A DNA stretch of 64,000 nucleotides, taken from positions 31,934-95,933 of the forward strand of contig BDDC01000085.1 of the NCBI GenBank assembly GCA_001662425.1, read 5' to 3'. Shown here one piece after another: positions 15,001-28,200 of this stretch. This stretch comes from Chlamydomonas sphaeroides (lineage: Eukaryota > Chlorophyta > Chlorophyceae > Chlamydomonadales > Chlamydomonadaceae). The notes below the pieces were generated by a model. The model was not told the DNA's origin and searched no databases. It was given only the letters and a program-made list of their open reading frames with translations. Made by a program: the position numbers and the translations under genes. Positions within the stretch are counted from its first letter, which is position 1. Every line of letters begins with the position of its first letter.

Positions 15001-16246
15001 GCCGTTGCCGCTTCCGCATGGCGCTGTGCGTGTGTGTGCTCTGCGCTTCACTGTAGGCGTTGACCACAACCTGGACGACCTGGGCCTGGTGCGTGAGGTG
15101 TTTTGAGGGCCGGACGCACGGGCGGGGCTGGATGCCGCTGCACGCAGGCCGGTCGGTGATAAGCCCTGGTAGCCAGCAGCTAGCCGCCTGCAACCAAGCA
15201 ACGTACATCCCCAACGTGTTTGCTCGCGCGCTCGCTCGCTGCGTGCGCATCATATGCGACCACCGTAGGCTGCGAGCGTGGCGGCCGCTGCAAGCACCTG
15301 CACGGCGGATGCACGGTGCGCTGGCTTCAACTCCGACAGCTACTACAAGTCGACGGTTGCCATGAACAACATTGTCAAGTAGTGAGTACATGTGTAAATG
15401 CGCGGCTGCCTTGGCTGCGTGCGTGCTGGCAGCCACACCCAAGCATGCGACATAGCTGCATACAGCAGCACGCTCGCTGATCATGCATCCTCGTTACATG
15501 CTTTATGTACTCTTCTACCTCTTCCTCCTCTGCTGCAGTGGATACTGCCTATGGACAAAGGTGTGGCAAGCGAGCGGGCTTGATGCACGTAGGGGCAGTC
15601 CGGGGCGGCGGGCGTGCATGTGTCTTGACCAACGCTGCTGCCCTCTTTGATTCACCCCAGGCATACTGCCCCTTTACAACATCAAGCCTGCCGCCCGGCG
15701 ATGGTCCGCGACTCTGCAACAGCTGCAACATGCAAACTGCGTCACTGACATGCCAGCTTCGGTGCAGGTGCGGCTTGCGATGATGTGCGAACCAACATAT
15801 GCTGGATGCAAATGCACGTGCCACACTAGCTCGCTGATGTATGTATGTGTGCGCCTACCTCCTATATATCCACATACCGTCCGCGCAGCTGCCCCTTCAG
15901 CCCTACCAATCCCACACTCACCATCTCGACCGTCAACCTCACCGCGTGCTTGGAGGTCAAGAACGCCGCGGTTGGATACACAGCAGGAGCTACTGCTTCC
16001 GAGCAATGGAAGCCGCGGCTTGACTGCGCAACCAGCACGAGTGAGTGGCGTGGCAGCGCTGTGTCGCAAAAGCATACACATCATCGTCCCACATTACTCC
16101 AGCCACGGATTGAACCCTGTAGCCTTGATTGCCAACGGCAAAGTATGCAATTGGACTTGCTTGTACAGGCTGCCCAAATTTTACTGGCTTCAGTCGCGTC
16201 GCTGACACCGAGTGAGGCAGGCCCGCACAATGCCCTGCGTGCGAGC

Positions 16247-16278
<32 letters not shown>

Positions 16279-19200
16279 CTGCTGAGGATGCTGCTGCCAA
16301 GGAATCTCCATATATCCGTGCAGCCCCTTGCTAAGCAAGCAACGCATTCCGCCGCCCACCTACCGCAGTGTCACAGCCACCAGCTTGAGTGTCTGGGGCA
16401 ATGCTACTGCAGCTGCTGCAGCTTGCCTCTCGAGGCCTGAATGTGAGTGCTAGAATAATCGCCGTACATCTATTTCTATTTCTATTGCTAGCGGGCGCCA
16501 AGCAATATCCACACCATAATAAATGTTGGATAGCTAGCTGACGTAACACACGCCTGCCTACCGCCCATTTATTGTATCTTTCACTGAGTCAGGCATGGGC
16601 TTCCGCTCAGCAGATGGCAGCCTTGTTGTAAGCCTGGGGAGATGATAATTGGTGTGCATAGGTTATTATGAGGTCGCCAACATGATGAGCAACTACCCGT
16701 TTGTGCCAACACAAACAGTTAGCTAGACATACACTTATACGCAGGCATACCTCAACCCGGCTACTTATCCAGTCCATTGCATCTTGGCATGCAGGCTCAC
16801 ATTTCACCCAGGGTGTTTGCCAGAGGGAAGTGTCTCTACATGTGCGTACGGCGTGCTGCTGCTGCTGCCCACCTATGCCTACCTGCTGCTGCTTGCTTGC
16901 GATCCCGCTAACGTGACCCGTTGCGCACGTGCGCACATCTTGGTGCGCGCAGCAAAAAGCATGCGTACGAGTGGAGCACAACGCCAACGCTGTGTGACAT
17001 GAGCCCGGTACGTACGTAAGCCGTCTAGGCTCAGCCAGCCTGCATGCATGCGGGGATGGCTGCTGGGCCGTAATGAACGGCAAGCTAGCTGATGCTGGGC
17101 ACTCGCTGGCTGGATCGATGCAGTAACGGCAGCTGGTGCATGCCGTCGGATGTGCCTCTGCCGCCGGCAGTTGGATGCTGTGGAGGGCCTAACGCTCAAG
17201 TCAGAGTCACTCAAGGATGTCCGCTCAATCGTGAGTCAGTCTGTTAAGGCAAGAGCTAAGCAAGATGATCGCGTTCACAAGCGGCTGCATGCTGCTCGAT
17301 GTGGCTGCTGTGTTAGATTGATATAGGGCAAGCAACCTGTGGATGCAGCGGCATCAGTTGCATGCAGTTTGGGTCATTTTCTGTGTGTCTAACTTTTGGG
17401 CCGAAAAAGAGTACCACACCACGAGCGGCACGCCCCGGGTTGGTGACGCGCTGGTCGTGCGTAAGAAGAAAGTATGGATGCGTTTAGATGCACCCGTGCG
17501 GAAAGCAAAGCACAGCGCCGCCTTGAAAGAACGCTGTGTGTGTCTGTTTGCAGGGCGCGAGCGCGACATCATATGGCGATGACGCTGGGGTACGTGGATG
17601 GATGGGTCACGCACCTGCTGCTGGGGGACTGATGAACGACTGATGAGTCCATCTGAAGCAAGCAGCCAAGCGAGATGCATTGATCCTTCTTCGCGGGGTG
17701 GATGGGCCCTGCAGCTAGAAGCGCAGCTAGGATGGTTCCACATGTATGCAGTACATACATGCGTAGCCTGGCCGGTCGGGCTGCAAGGCGGTGCTGCTTC
17801 TCGACCGCCCCCAGGTGACATCTGTGAACGTCAGCTGCAGGCAGGGCGGTCTGCGTGAGATCAGCCCCCCGGCCCCCGGCGGCGTCTGGATGCGCGAGAT
17901 GCGATGCCAGCCCGGCTTCTACGTGTGCGGCCTGGGACTCAACCGCCAGCCGTACCGGTACTACCCGACCGGCACTCCGCTCGACGCATCAACGGGCATG
18001 AATGACAATACTATGGTAAGTTCACGACAGCAAGACATAAAGACAGTCAGATCGGCGCACGCATGGGAATGCTGCCCCAGGCGAGGCGACCTGGGTCCCG
18101 CCGCCAAGAAATGGAGAAAGAATGCTCGTCGAGCGACCCGCTTGGGCGATACGTACATGATGTGGCCTCCCTCCATGTTGCTTTATTCGACAGGTCCAGA
18201 GCCTGATCATCCGCTGCTGTGAAGGTGCGTGGCAGGATGCTGCAGCGGTCGGTGCTGCGGTTGTGCGTGTATGTATCCTTGCTTGTGCATGCATGTATGT
18301 GCGTTCATCGCCCATCAGTCCATCCGTCCCGCTCTTCCCACGCGCAGACCCCAACGCGCCGCGCGCGGCCCAGAAGGCGGAGCGAGACTGTGCGGAGGTC
18401 CGCTTCACAACCAGCCCGACCAGGTGAATTGCACTCACACGCTGCCTGCTGGACTGCGTATCTATTGGCTTCTGCTGCACGGCGGTCTATGTCTATGTAT
18501 GTGTGCAGTGTACGTAAACATTGTTCGCTTGTATGTTCCGTGTCCATGCAGCGCTCGGGTGGGCGTGGGGCTCTGGTACGATCAGCGCTGCGAGTCCAGC
18601 CGGTAAGCAGCTGCTGTTGCAATGCGCGCACGTATCGATGTGAGAGAGAGAGAGATTACAAAAGGAACAAAAAACCGAAACCGAGCAAGGAAAAACGGAA
18701 AAGCAGGAAGCAGGAACCGAGTCAAAGTGCCGAACGGCGCAAGGCACACAAACCGGTGGGGCCCTCAGATCCCCCACCGGCGGAGATGTGGCTTGGATAG
18801 GCCCCTGCCTCTACATACATCGATCATACTGCAAACGATGACGACGACGCGTGCTGCCATACATATGTGTGCCCCATGCCAAGGACCTATCCCGCTGTAA
18901 ACAACGTGCTGTGCCGGCGAGAGCTGGCCGCTTCCTCGGGCTCCAGCACCATCCTCGACGTGCGCGAGAGCCAAGTGCAGCAGCGCGCCGGCGAGGCCGC
19001 CGCGTCACTGGCGACCGTTGAGTCGCCGCTGCCACTCTACGTGGCGCAGAGCATCCGGCCCATTGCCTGGGAGCCTCTCCCGCAGCAAGCGGGGCAGCAG
19101 GGCGAGGACGAGCTGCTGCTGTTCGACGTGCCCATGCAGGCAAGCCAGCCAGCGAGCGAGCATGCGGCTGGATTCGTTGTTGCGCTGTTCAAGCTGCTTC

Positions 19201-22200
19201 AGCCGTTCGTTGGTTGATGCATTCGTGGGCTGCGTGCGTGGAAGCGGCGTCTCACCTCCCTGACTATGTCCGTTCTCCATACACAGTGTTTGCTCCTGCT
19301 TTGCCCCCCAGTGGCCATCGGCCCGGGCCTTTTGCCAGGCCCACAACGCCGAGCTAGCCAAGCTGTACAGTAGGGCGGACACGGATGCGGCCGGGCGCCT
19401 CATGTCTCGTTGGGCGGCGGGGCTGACGGGGCTCAGCAGCATCGCCGTTTGGTGAGTGTTATGAGCATGCAACACCATCTATCACCAGCACTGACTCGCG
19501 TGTGCTTATGGGCCAATCTTCTCACTTCACCCGTCCATTTGCAATTCCTGCCAGGTTTGGTGCCTGGACTCCCGGAGGTGCGTGTGTGTGCCTTCAATGC
19601 GTGCTTTGCTTCGCAGGGGCAAACATAAAACGATGCATGCCAAAGTACCCTATCCAATGCGTGCGTGCCTGGCCGGCCCACTCCACGACCCGCACGCAGA
19701 CGGTGTGGCGTGGGCGTACACGACCCGGGAGCGCCTCACCTATGGAGACTGGAGCTCTCAGGACCAGGTTCCTCGCCGGGCTGCTGCGGGGCAGCTGTTG
19801 CTCCAGCTATCAGCGACTGCCGGCGGCGGCGGCGGCTTGCGCACGACCTGGGGCGCCGAGGAACCTTCGCGGCACCGGAGGCCGCTGTGCCGGCGGCCGC
19901 TGGCGCTACGGCCTGCGCCGGCCTCGAGCGTGCAGCCGGCCGTGAGCATGGTCAGCCGAGGCATGCGAGTGTCGTTGATCCAGGAGGAAACCACGTGGCA
20001 GCAGGTCAGTAGGCTGGGTAGAAATAGAATTACAGAGAGCTTAAATTGCCGTAGTGTAGGCTGGGTCAAAACCCATGCCATGCGCGTGTGCGTGCTTGTC
20101 AGCAGCAGGGACGGTAGGTCGGGCCAAGCTTAGTTGCTGCATGCATACATTGATGTCGCCATGCAAGCCAGCCAGCACGCTCTCCGCTAATTCATATAAA
20201 AGAGAAACCTCCGCTTACATGCCCCGCCCACCGGCACTGCCCCGGCCGTGCTTCTTGGCCATGCATCCCACGCACCCTCAGGCTCAGGCTCTTTGCCAGG
20301 CTCAGGTGGGTGCGCAACTTTAATCGCGGGGTTAACGCCGTCAGGCCGCGGCATGGCAGCGCGCTGCTTACGTGGGCAGGGGCGGTGACGGAGAAGGCAT
20401 GTATGCATGCATGCATGACGTCGTGGCCTGCATGTCGCAAATTATTCACACGCAGGGAGGCCAGCTCGCCACTGTTGCACCCAGTAGCCTGGACGTGGTT
20501 GCCGTGGTGGGCATGATCCGCGATTGGGCCCAGAGCACTCGCACGCCGGCAGAGATACAGCTGTGGTGGGTACCGGCGGGCTCTGCTGTCGGGTGCCGCT
20601 CACTGTAGCTGTGCTGCTGGCATGGTATGGCGATACTGCTATTGACACAACGTCAATGAACGTATGGCAAGGCTGTGCGCGTGCACGCATGCAATGCATC
20701 CCCCACTATGATCTGCTTCTGTTTGTCTGCTAGGATTGGCAACGATACACCAATTACTACTACAACTACCAGTAAGCGAACAGGTTCCGGGAAAGATTTG
20801 CATATGATTGCTAGTGGAACTACAGATAGAGCAGACGTAGCACGGCAGGCAGGTGGCCAGACTGCTTGAAGGTGGACTTCATTCTCATGATAAGCTAGAA
20901 CGAAGCCAAATTCTTACTTGACGCATGCGCTGCATTGCTGCTGCGTGCGCCTCCCCCATGCATGTCGCGTGGTCAGGGCTCAACACCACCAGCGGAGCAG
21001 CAGGAGATGCCTGCACGACGTGGACCCTGCCCTCCCGTCCCACGACCACCGCTCCTGGCAGCATGGGCACCGTAAAGCAAGGGCGCTGCAACAGCTTCGC
21101 GCTGCCGCTGTGCCAGGTTGGGCTGCACGCAGCACTGCTGCTTGCGGGGCATACATAAACGCACCACGGGCATCTACGCACGCATTCTAGCAGCAGTGTT
21201 GGTGCGATGCCGTCTGCGGATGCACATGCATGTCGACGTGCGTCGTGCGTGCCTTCTGACTCTATCTGTACCGTATGCGCTGCTTCCCTCCCACGCGCAG
21301 GTCGACATGTCTGGCTTCATATGCAACACCGCCTCAAGTAGTGCTGTGCGGCCCATAACTTCCGCGAATGGGGCTACATACTGCCCCGACGGTAGGGATA
21401 CAAGCCGGCAACTTTGCTTAGCTGCCGAACCCCGCCCGCCCGCCCGCCTGCCACCAAAACCAACTGCCAGCCCGCTACATAAACCAACCGCCAGCCGACC
21501 GTGCCTGTTTATACATCCGCCAGGAACCGTTATGACGGGCTTCAACGGCATAGTTCCGCTGCAGCTTGGGAGCACCCGGAGCAGTGTGCAGGTATCTGTC
21601 ACGTGTGGATCACCCGGTGGAGAGTCCATTGCAGCAGCTCAAGGTACGGCCCGTCGGGTCGTGGTGGAGGGTATGTACCCTGAAAATAAAGGTGTTGGGA
21701 CTGATGGCATCGATGCCTCGATGCCGTGTTGCGCAAACAATGCCCATCATCATTCCTGCCGTGCCCCTGCAGAGGAGCCGCCCAGCTGCCGGAGCCGCTG
21801 GTCGGTTCCCCGCCTGGAGGGAGTGTCGTCGTTTCCTGTCAACGGCACCGGGCAGCTGGCAGCAACGCAGTGCGCGCAAGCCTGCGGGCTGGCCTCTGCC
21901 CGGGAGCGGCTGCCGTACCGGAGTCGCCACTTGGCGGTGCGTCTCTCCATGCATCCAGCAGCAAGCAGCAACCAGCGTGCTTGGCCCACCACAATTTAGA
22001 CGCATGGTGCATCAGGCAATCCTCACTTCGCTCGCTTGGATGACACGTTGCTCCTGCACGTGGTGCCGCCAGGTCTTGTACGCTGACTCGACATGTCGCT
22101 GTGCCAGCGCTCTCACTGGCGACCAGCTCAGGTCAGGGCCCGTGCGCGCCTGCTGTGATAGTCTACCTGCTGTGATAGTCTACCTGCTGCATGGATTGAT

Positions 22201-25200
22201 CACGTCCTTGGATTTGAGCCATGTCACTGCCCGCGTCGGTCATTGTGTTCCCGCAGTGCTGCCAGGGTTTCTGCGCTTGGTGGGGCCAAGGAGCTGCGCT
22301 TCGAGTATGGCCGACAGGACAACATCAGCGCCCTGTGCGCAGCCTCCAGCCAGCGCCTCACGGCGGGCATGATGCAGGCTGCGGAGCTGCAGTATAGTGA
22401 GTAGCTGCTATGCTCGCCCTGCTGGTGTATGCATGCGTGCATGACTCGCACACGCACGCAGGCAGCGAGCTAGGGCGGCAGCCCTCACATGCAGCGAGCC
22501 TGGTGGCCCCTCCACGCACGCACCCACCAGGTTTGCCCGAGCTTGGCTGGACCCCGCGGCTCACGTCGCTCGTCCGTGGCTCCAAGTACCGCCTCTTCAC
22601 CAAGCCCACGGACTTCAATGCTGCACAGGCATGTCCCGTCTGCAGCATCCATGCTAGCTGCCGGCTGCGTTGGTAGCCCGCTCGCTCCCAGCAACGAAGC
22701 CCCACCGGCCTGACGGCACGCACGCTCGAATGTCGCTACCTACTGCTGCTGCTACCGACGTCCCATCCACAAAGCACACCGCTCACCGATCGGCCCTTCT
22801 GACCTTACATCGCGCTCCGTCCTTGCAGCGGCTGTGCACGCTGTACGGCGGCCACCTGGCGGTGCTGGAGGACGCCCAGGCCGTGGCCGACCTGGGGGCG
22901 CTGCTGCAGGCCAGCGGGGTGGCGGGCGAGCTAGCGGACTCGTCGCTCTGGGTGGGGCTGTACATGGCGCAGCGGGGCACACATCGGTGAGTGGTAATTG
23001 CACACCTCCTATCTTGCATGCATACTCTTGATGAGCGGGTCAGCGTATGTAGCTGCAGGGTAGGGATCGCGAGCAAGCTCGTTTCGTGGCTGCGGTCGCA
23101 GATGGGTCGACGGCGTGCCGCAGACAATGTCCGTGCTGTTTGAGGATGAGTGGGACTACAGCCCTCCCCGCTGCGGCCTGCTGCGGCTTACTTCCGGAGG
23201 CGTGGACGGGCCCCTGCTGGCTGGCAATCTGTCGGCAGGTAGGTCGAAGGCTGCGCCCATACATGCACCACGTATGTAGCTAACAACAACATGCTGCATG
23301 CGTGCGCTTGTTGCGCTGCAGGATCGTGCGAACACATGCGGAGCTTTGTTTGTGAGACAAGTGAGGATGGCGTGTGCACGCATGTCCACTGTCCGCATGA
23401 GCTGCTGCGCGTGCCCCGCAGCTGCCGCACTGCATGTAGCCTAATACGCGCAGCCCTTTGCCGGTTTCAATGTACAACAACTGCTACAAACCCTGCCTCA
23501 TGACCGCTTCACTTGCAGGCACGATCATCGACGATAGCCTCTCTGGTATGCTGACCTGCAAATCTCCACACACCGCACGCTTCCGCCATCCAGCTGCTGC
23601 TGCTAGATAGCTGCGTGGCTGAATCCTCTAAATCCTCATGCAGCGCAAGCAATAAACAGATGCATGCGCGCTCGTACCCCCAACATGTAAACGAACACAC
23701 ACGTGCGCATGCGCAGACCTGACACCAGGAGAGAGCTATCCGCTGACCAGCATTAGCGGCAACTGGACCTTGACGCTGTTCAGCGCGCATGCCGTCTCTT
23801 GGCACGAGGCACGACGCATTTGCAGGAGCACTCCGGTGAGGCGGTTGGCCTCGTATGTTGTGCAAGTTGTATCGGGATGACGATGATTTAACTAATTACG
23901 TACGTATAGACTATAAATTAGACTATCGGAAAGGGATATGACAGCTGCCGTGAGGCTGCCGTAGATCGGATCAAGGACATGCTGCATACATTGTTACGTT
24001 GCAGCAGTGCTATGTCATGATTGCATTGCTTGACGAGGGGCCACATGCATGCTTATCGACATCAGTGTATGCGCTGCGTCCTTCCCCGCTTGCACCAACA
24101 TACAGGACACTGACCTCTTTTGGCTGTCGGATGCCGATGAACAAGCTATGATCGCCGCGATCCTCCGACAAAAGAACGCCGTCAGCGTGTGGACGTCCTT
24201 GTCCTGGAGTGCTGGCAGCATGGCAGCCTCCTGGCTCGTCGACACGCCATCGGTGTGTCGATCTCGTCTAGCCTCGCAGTGTGTCATTTGCCGTCACCTG
24301 AAGCCCCGCGCCCACTACCTAGCTACAATTGCATTACCATCGTTACCTCACGCGATACATGCTCACCTATGTCGCTCGCTACACACCGACTCGTCCATCA
24401 GGGCAAGGCAGGCGTGGCCGTGTCCTCTTGGGCACTTGACGGCCGCAGTGGCAGCCGGCCACAGGCCCCCAGCAGCTTTGGATACCTGCAACCTGGCGCT
24501 GTCAACACGAGTGGCTCACTTTTATTTGCAGGTACGGCAAGCAGCTTGTCTATGTCTGCGAGCATCGCACGGCAGCATTCGTCACTGCCTCGCTTGCGTA
24601 CTACGCTAGCGTGCGACGGAATAGTCCTGGCTGGCAAACAAAAAATTGAGCGTGCCTTTGTACATATTGTATGTGTAACTGTATGCGCAGAGGCATCCAA
24701 AGCCATGCCCTTCGCTTGCAAGGCAGCCAGGATGCCCAGCCTAGCAGTATCAGCAGCAGCTGCGACCAGCAGCATGAAGCCCGATCTCACTTATGAACTT
24801 GGAGCTTGGACGTACAACCTGTACGGTATTGACAGAGGACAGCAGGAAACCTGGCTAGGGGTACGTTTTCCGCGCACCAGCATGCCAGACTGAAGTGCAA
24901 CGATGCGCACCCGCTTACCTGAGGCTGTAGAGGCGATATGAAACCCTCGGGCATCTCTCATCCGTTCGCTATGCACGTACGCAGGCCCAGCAACGCTGCC
25001 GTGAACGGGGCGAGCTACTTGCGGTAGGTTGGCGGTTGCGCACAGCCCGCCCTGCATGCCTGCATACATGGCATGGAATAATTTGTCTGGTTGCGAGGTG
25101 TTAGAGCTAGCGGCGCTGTTCTGCACGCACAAGAGGTGTCGATTGCATTGTACATACGTGTGGTTTCACACATATATCAAAGCCGTCGTCTACTGCTTTG

Positions 25201-28200
25201 GTGGCATACGTGCAGGAGTTTCTGTACAAGATAAACTATGAAGAGGTGGCAAGGTGTGTTCTCTGTTTCAATCGCGTGTGCCACCAGTGGATACGTAGGC
25301 ATATATATGTAGGCGTGCTTGCAAAGCACGCAGGGGTTGCATTGATTAGCAAAGACGTGCGGACGGTGGAGCGACTTCATTCCAAGGCTACTACGTGTCC
25401 TTATCACAGCAGATGTGTCTCCCAGCTATCCCAGCATGCTTGCTAGCATGGCGTGCGTGCTTTATTTATACCATGTGTTGCTACCCAACCCGAATGCATG
25501 CCCCACGCATGCAGGGCTGTAAAAAGCTGGCGTATGGGCAAGACAACATCGCCATTCCCAACGTTCTGGCTTGGAGCTACCCGAGACAGCAATGGAGTGC
25601 TTCGCTACACCTCGTCAGGGCGCACCGCTGGTGGGCAAGGGTGCATGTTGTTCATTGTTTTCCATTGCTTTCTTTAGACTGTTTCCATTGTTAAAATTTG
25701 TATTCCATGCAACCATGGTTGACCATTGCATCTTTAAACTTGTAAAATTCGCATTGTTGACTGGGTACATGGCCAGAAGCAGAGCTCTGTACGTGTATAC
25801 GTATCGATGTCTGTCTTCCCGCGTTCTTGCTTGTTTGCAGACTTGTCAGCTATTAGCACAGGCTTTGGCGGTTGGACACCCCCAGCAGCACAGCTGGGCG
25901 CACTATGTGTGTACGCCTCGTGGGCCACATCATCTGCTCCCAGCAGCAGCACACAGCAGGTATGTACATTTGCACTCGCTGCTACGGGTGTACGTATGCG
26001 TGTGTGCATAGATGGGCTTGCATGCAGCAAAATACAATATACGCATAAGCAGCATGAGTTGCCGTGGCATCTTAGGCAGATCTTAAGCAGTCAAGAATCC
26101 TATAACAACCGTTCGTTCTTCTGCCGTACGCTGCAGACCACAAAAAGTTTTGGAGGTTCCGACAGCTCCAACGCAGCTTCCGATTCCAAGTTCGGGTACA
26201 CAAATCCAACAAAGTAAGCGAATTGACGGCGTGACGCACACAAACGCTAGCCAGCTAGAACCATTGATGAGGCGATGCCGCACAATCCTCATCGGCCCAG
26301 AACATCATCGGTCCCACCCGACCTGCAGATGGGCGACATTCCCCTCTCCCGCTGCCAATGGATGGGCGCCTAGCATTGGGCTGGGAAGCTGCTCAGGCCA
26401 GCAGCTGCCGTACCTCTGCATGCGGTGGCGAGGTGCCGACACCGACACCACCACTTCCAGCAGCGGCGGACCCACGGACGCTGCGTCCAGCGGCGGCACG
26501 GTGCTCCGCCCGGCGGCGGCGCCGTCTTACAGCTCCTCCAGCTTCCAGGCGTCCATCACCTCGGGCCACTACACGGCCTATGATGTCATGCTGGACTGGG
26601 CATCGGCGGCCGCACACTGCCAGCGCAACGGCCAGGTCCGTGTGTGGGCAGTAGCGCTCACTGCTGGCTGGGTTCGTTACCAGGATTGTTGATTTATAGA
26701 TGAAGGCAGCGATGCATGCGTCCCATGTCATGCTGTCGTTCGTGGCTTACCAGCGACGACTCGACATAACGTGCAGGCCCTGGCAAGCTTTGTCAGCGTG
26801 GCGCAGCTGACAGAGCTGGCCCGTGCCTGGATGACTTGGGCGCGCAGCTTCCAGCCCAGCTTGTACTCCGATGTGATCGGCTTCTGGATTGGGTACACCA
26901 CGACTCCAAACATGGTGCGGGCCACCGAGCAACTGTGGTCTGCTGCACGCTAGCCGCAGCACCTGATGGGCCGTTTGACAAATGGAGTGCCACGGTAGCC
27001 ACATACATACGTTCCCATTCCTGCGTTTTTTGCGTGTGGGGTCGTACCCATGCATTTGTGCATGTATGCAGGCGCAACCCTCACTTCCGCTGTACACGGC
27101 AAGTGGCCCGGCGGCCGCTCTGACCCTGCCGCCGGAGTGGATGGTGACGGCCGGCGTGAACCTGCCGCCGGAGTGGGCTAGCAGCACCGGGCCGTGCGCG
27201 GCGCTGCAGTTCAGGGCCAAGAGCCACGGGCGCGGGGTGCAGATGCTGCCGTGCACCCAGCTGCGGCGACCCCTGTGCTACTACACGCGACCAGCACGCA
27301 CGCCGGCGCTTGAGACGGGTGCGTGCGTGCACATTGCACATTGTGGTAGTGTCCGGGATGCTGACGTGTGATGCAGTGGTGCCGTGTTTCCTGAGTGCTA
27401 CCATACGGCCGCCCCGCGTACCGTGCATGCTCGCTCGCTGTTTGTGTGCCGCCCATGGAAGCCGCGAAGTTGCACATGTCGCTGAGCCGCAAATGCCCCA
27501 TCCGCTGATTCCTGTGCTGCATGGTGCAGTGATCGGGGCACGGACATATGCATACTTCAGCACGCCGTTGACATGGAGTGCTGCGCGAGACACATGCCGT
27601 GGCCTGGCGGGCGGGGAGCTAGCCACGTTCAGGTGGGTGGGGAGGCACGTTGGGTTGGTGAGAGTGAGGGAAGCAAGCATCAACAGTATGCCCCTGGTAG
27701 TTCACCTGCCTATGAATCCGCCCCGCTGGCCCAAGCAAGGACTGCAAGGCATGCATTGACCTACAAGCTTGTGCGTCATGGTTTGTCTTACTGGGTTGCC
27801 GCAGGAACACAACTACCTGGCAGGCACTCCGCACATTCCTGCAGGGGCAGTTCTGGGAAGAGGTGTTTGGCGCGGTGGGTCCCTCCCTACCCTGCAGCAG
27901 CCCGAATGCACCCACAGCGCATGCATGACCTGATGACTCTTACCCACCCACTGCACCTGTGCTTGTTCGCGCCAAGTAGGCTCGGCTTGGCAACCCAACT
28001 GCTGGTTTTGAGGCTAGCATGCACGTGGGCTTCACCAGGCTGTGTGAGCACCTGTTCTTGCTAAAGTGATAATTTGTACATAGGATCGCCACAGCATGTA
28101 TGAAACACAGCAGTGCAAATAACCAAGTAAAGCAGTCCCGGCATCAATGCTACACACCACACAAGCAATCAAGCGCTGCATTAACTACCCAGGACTACCA

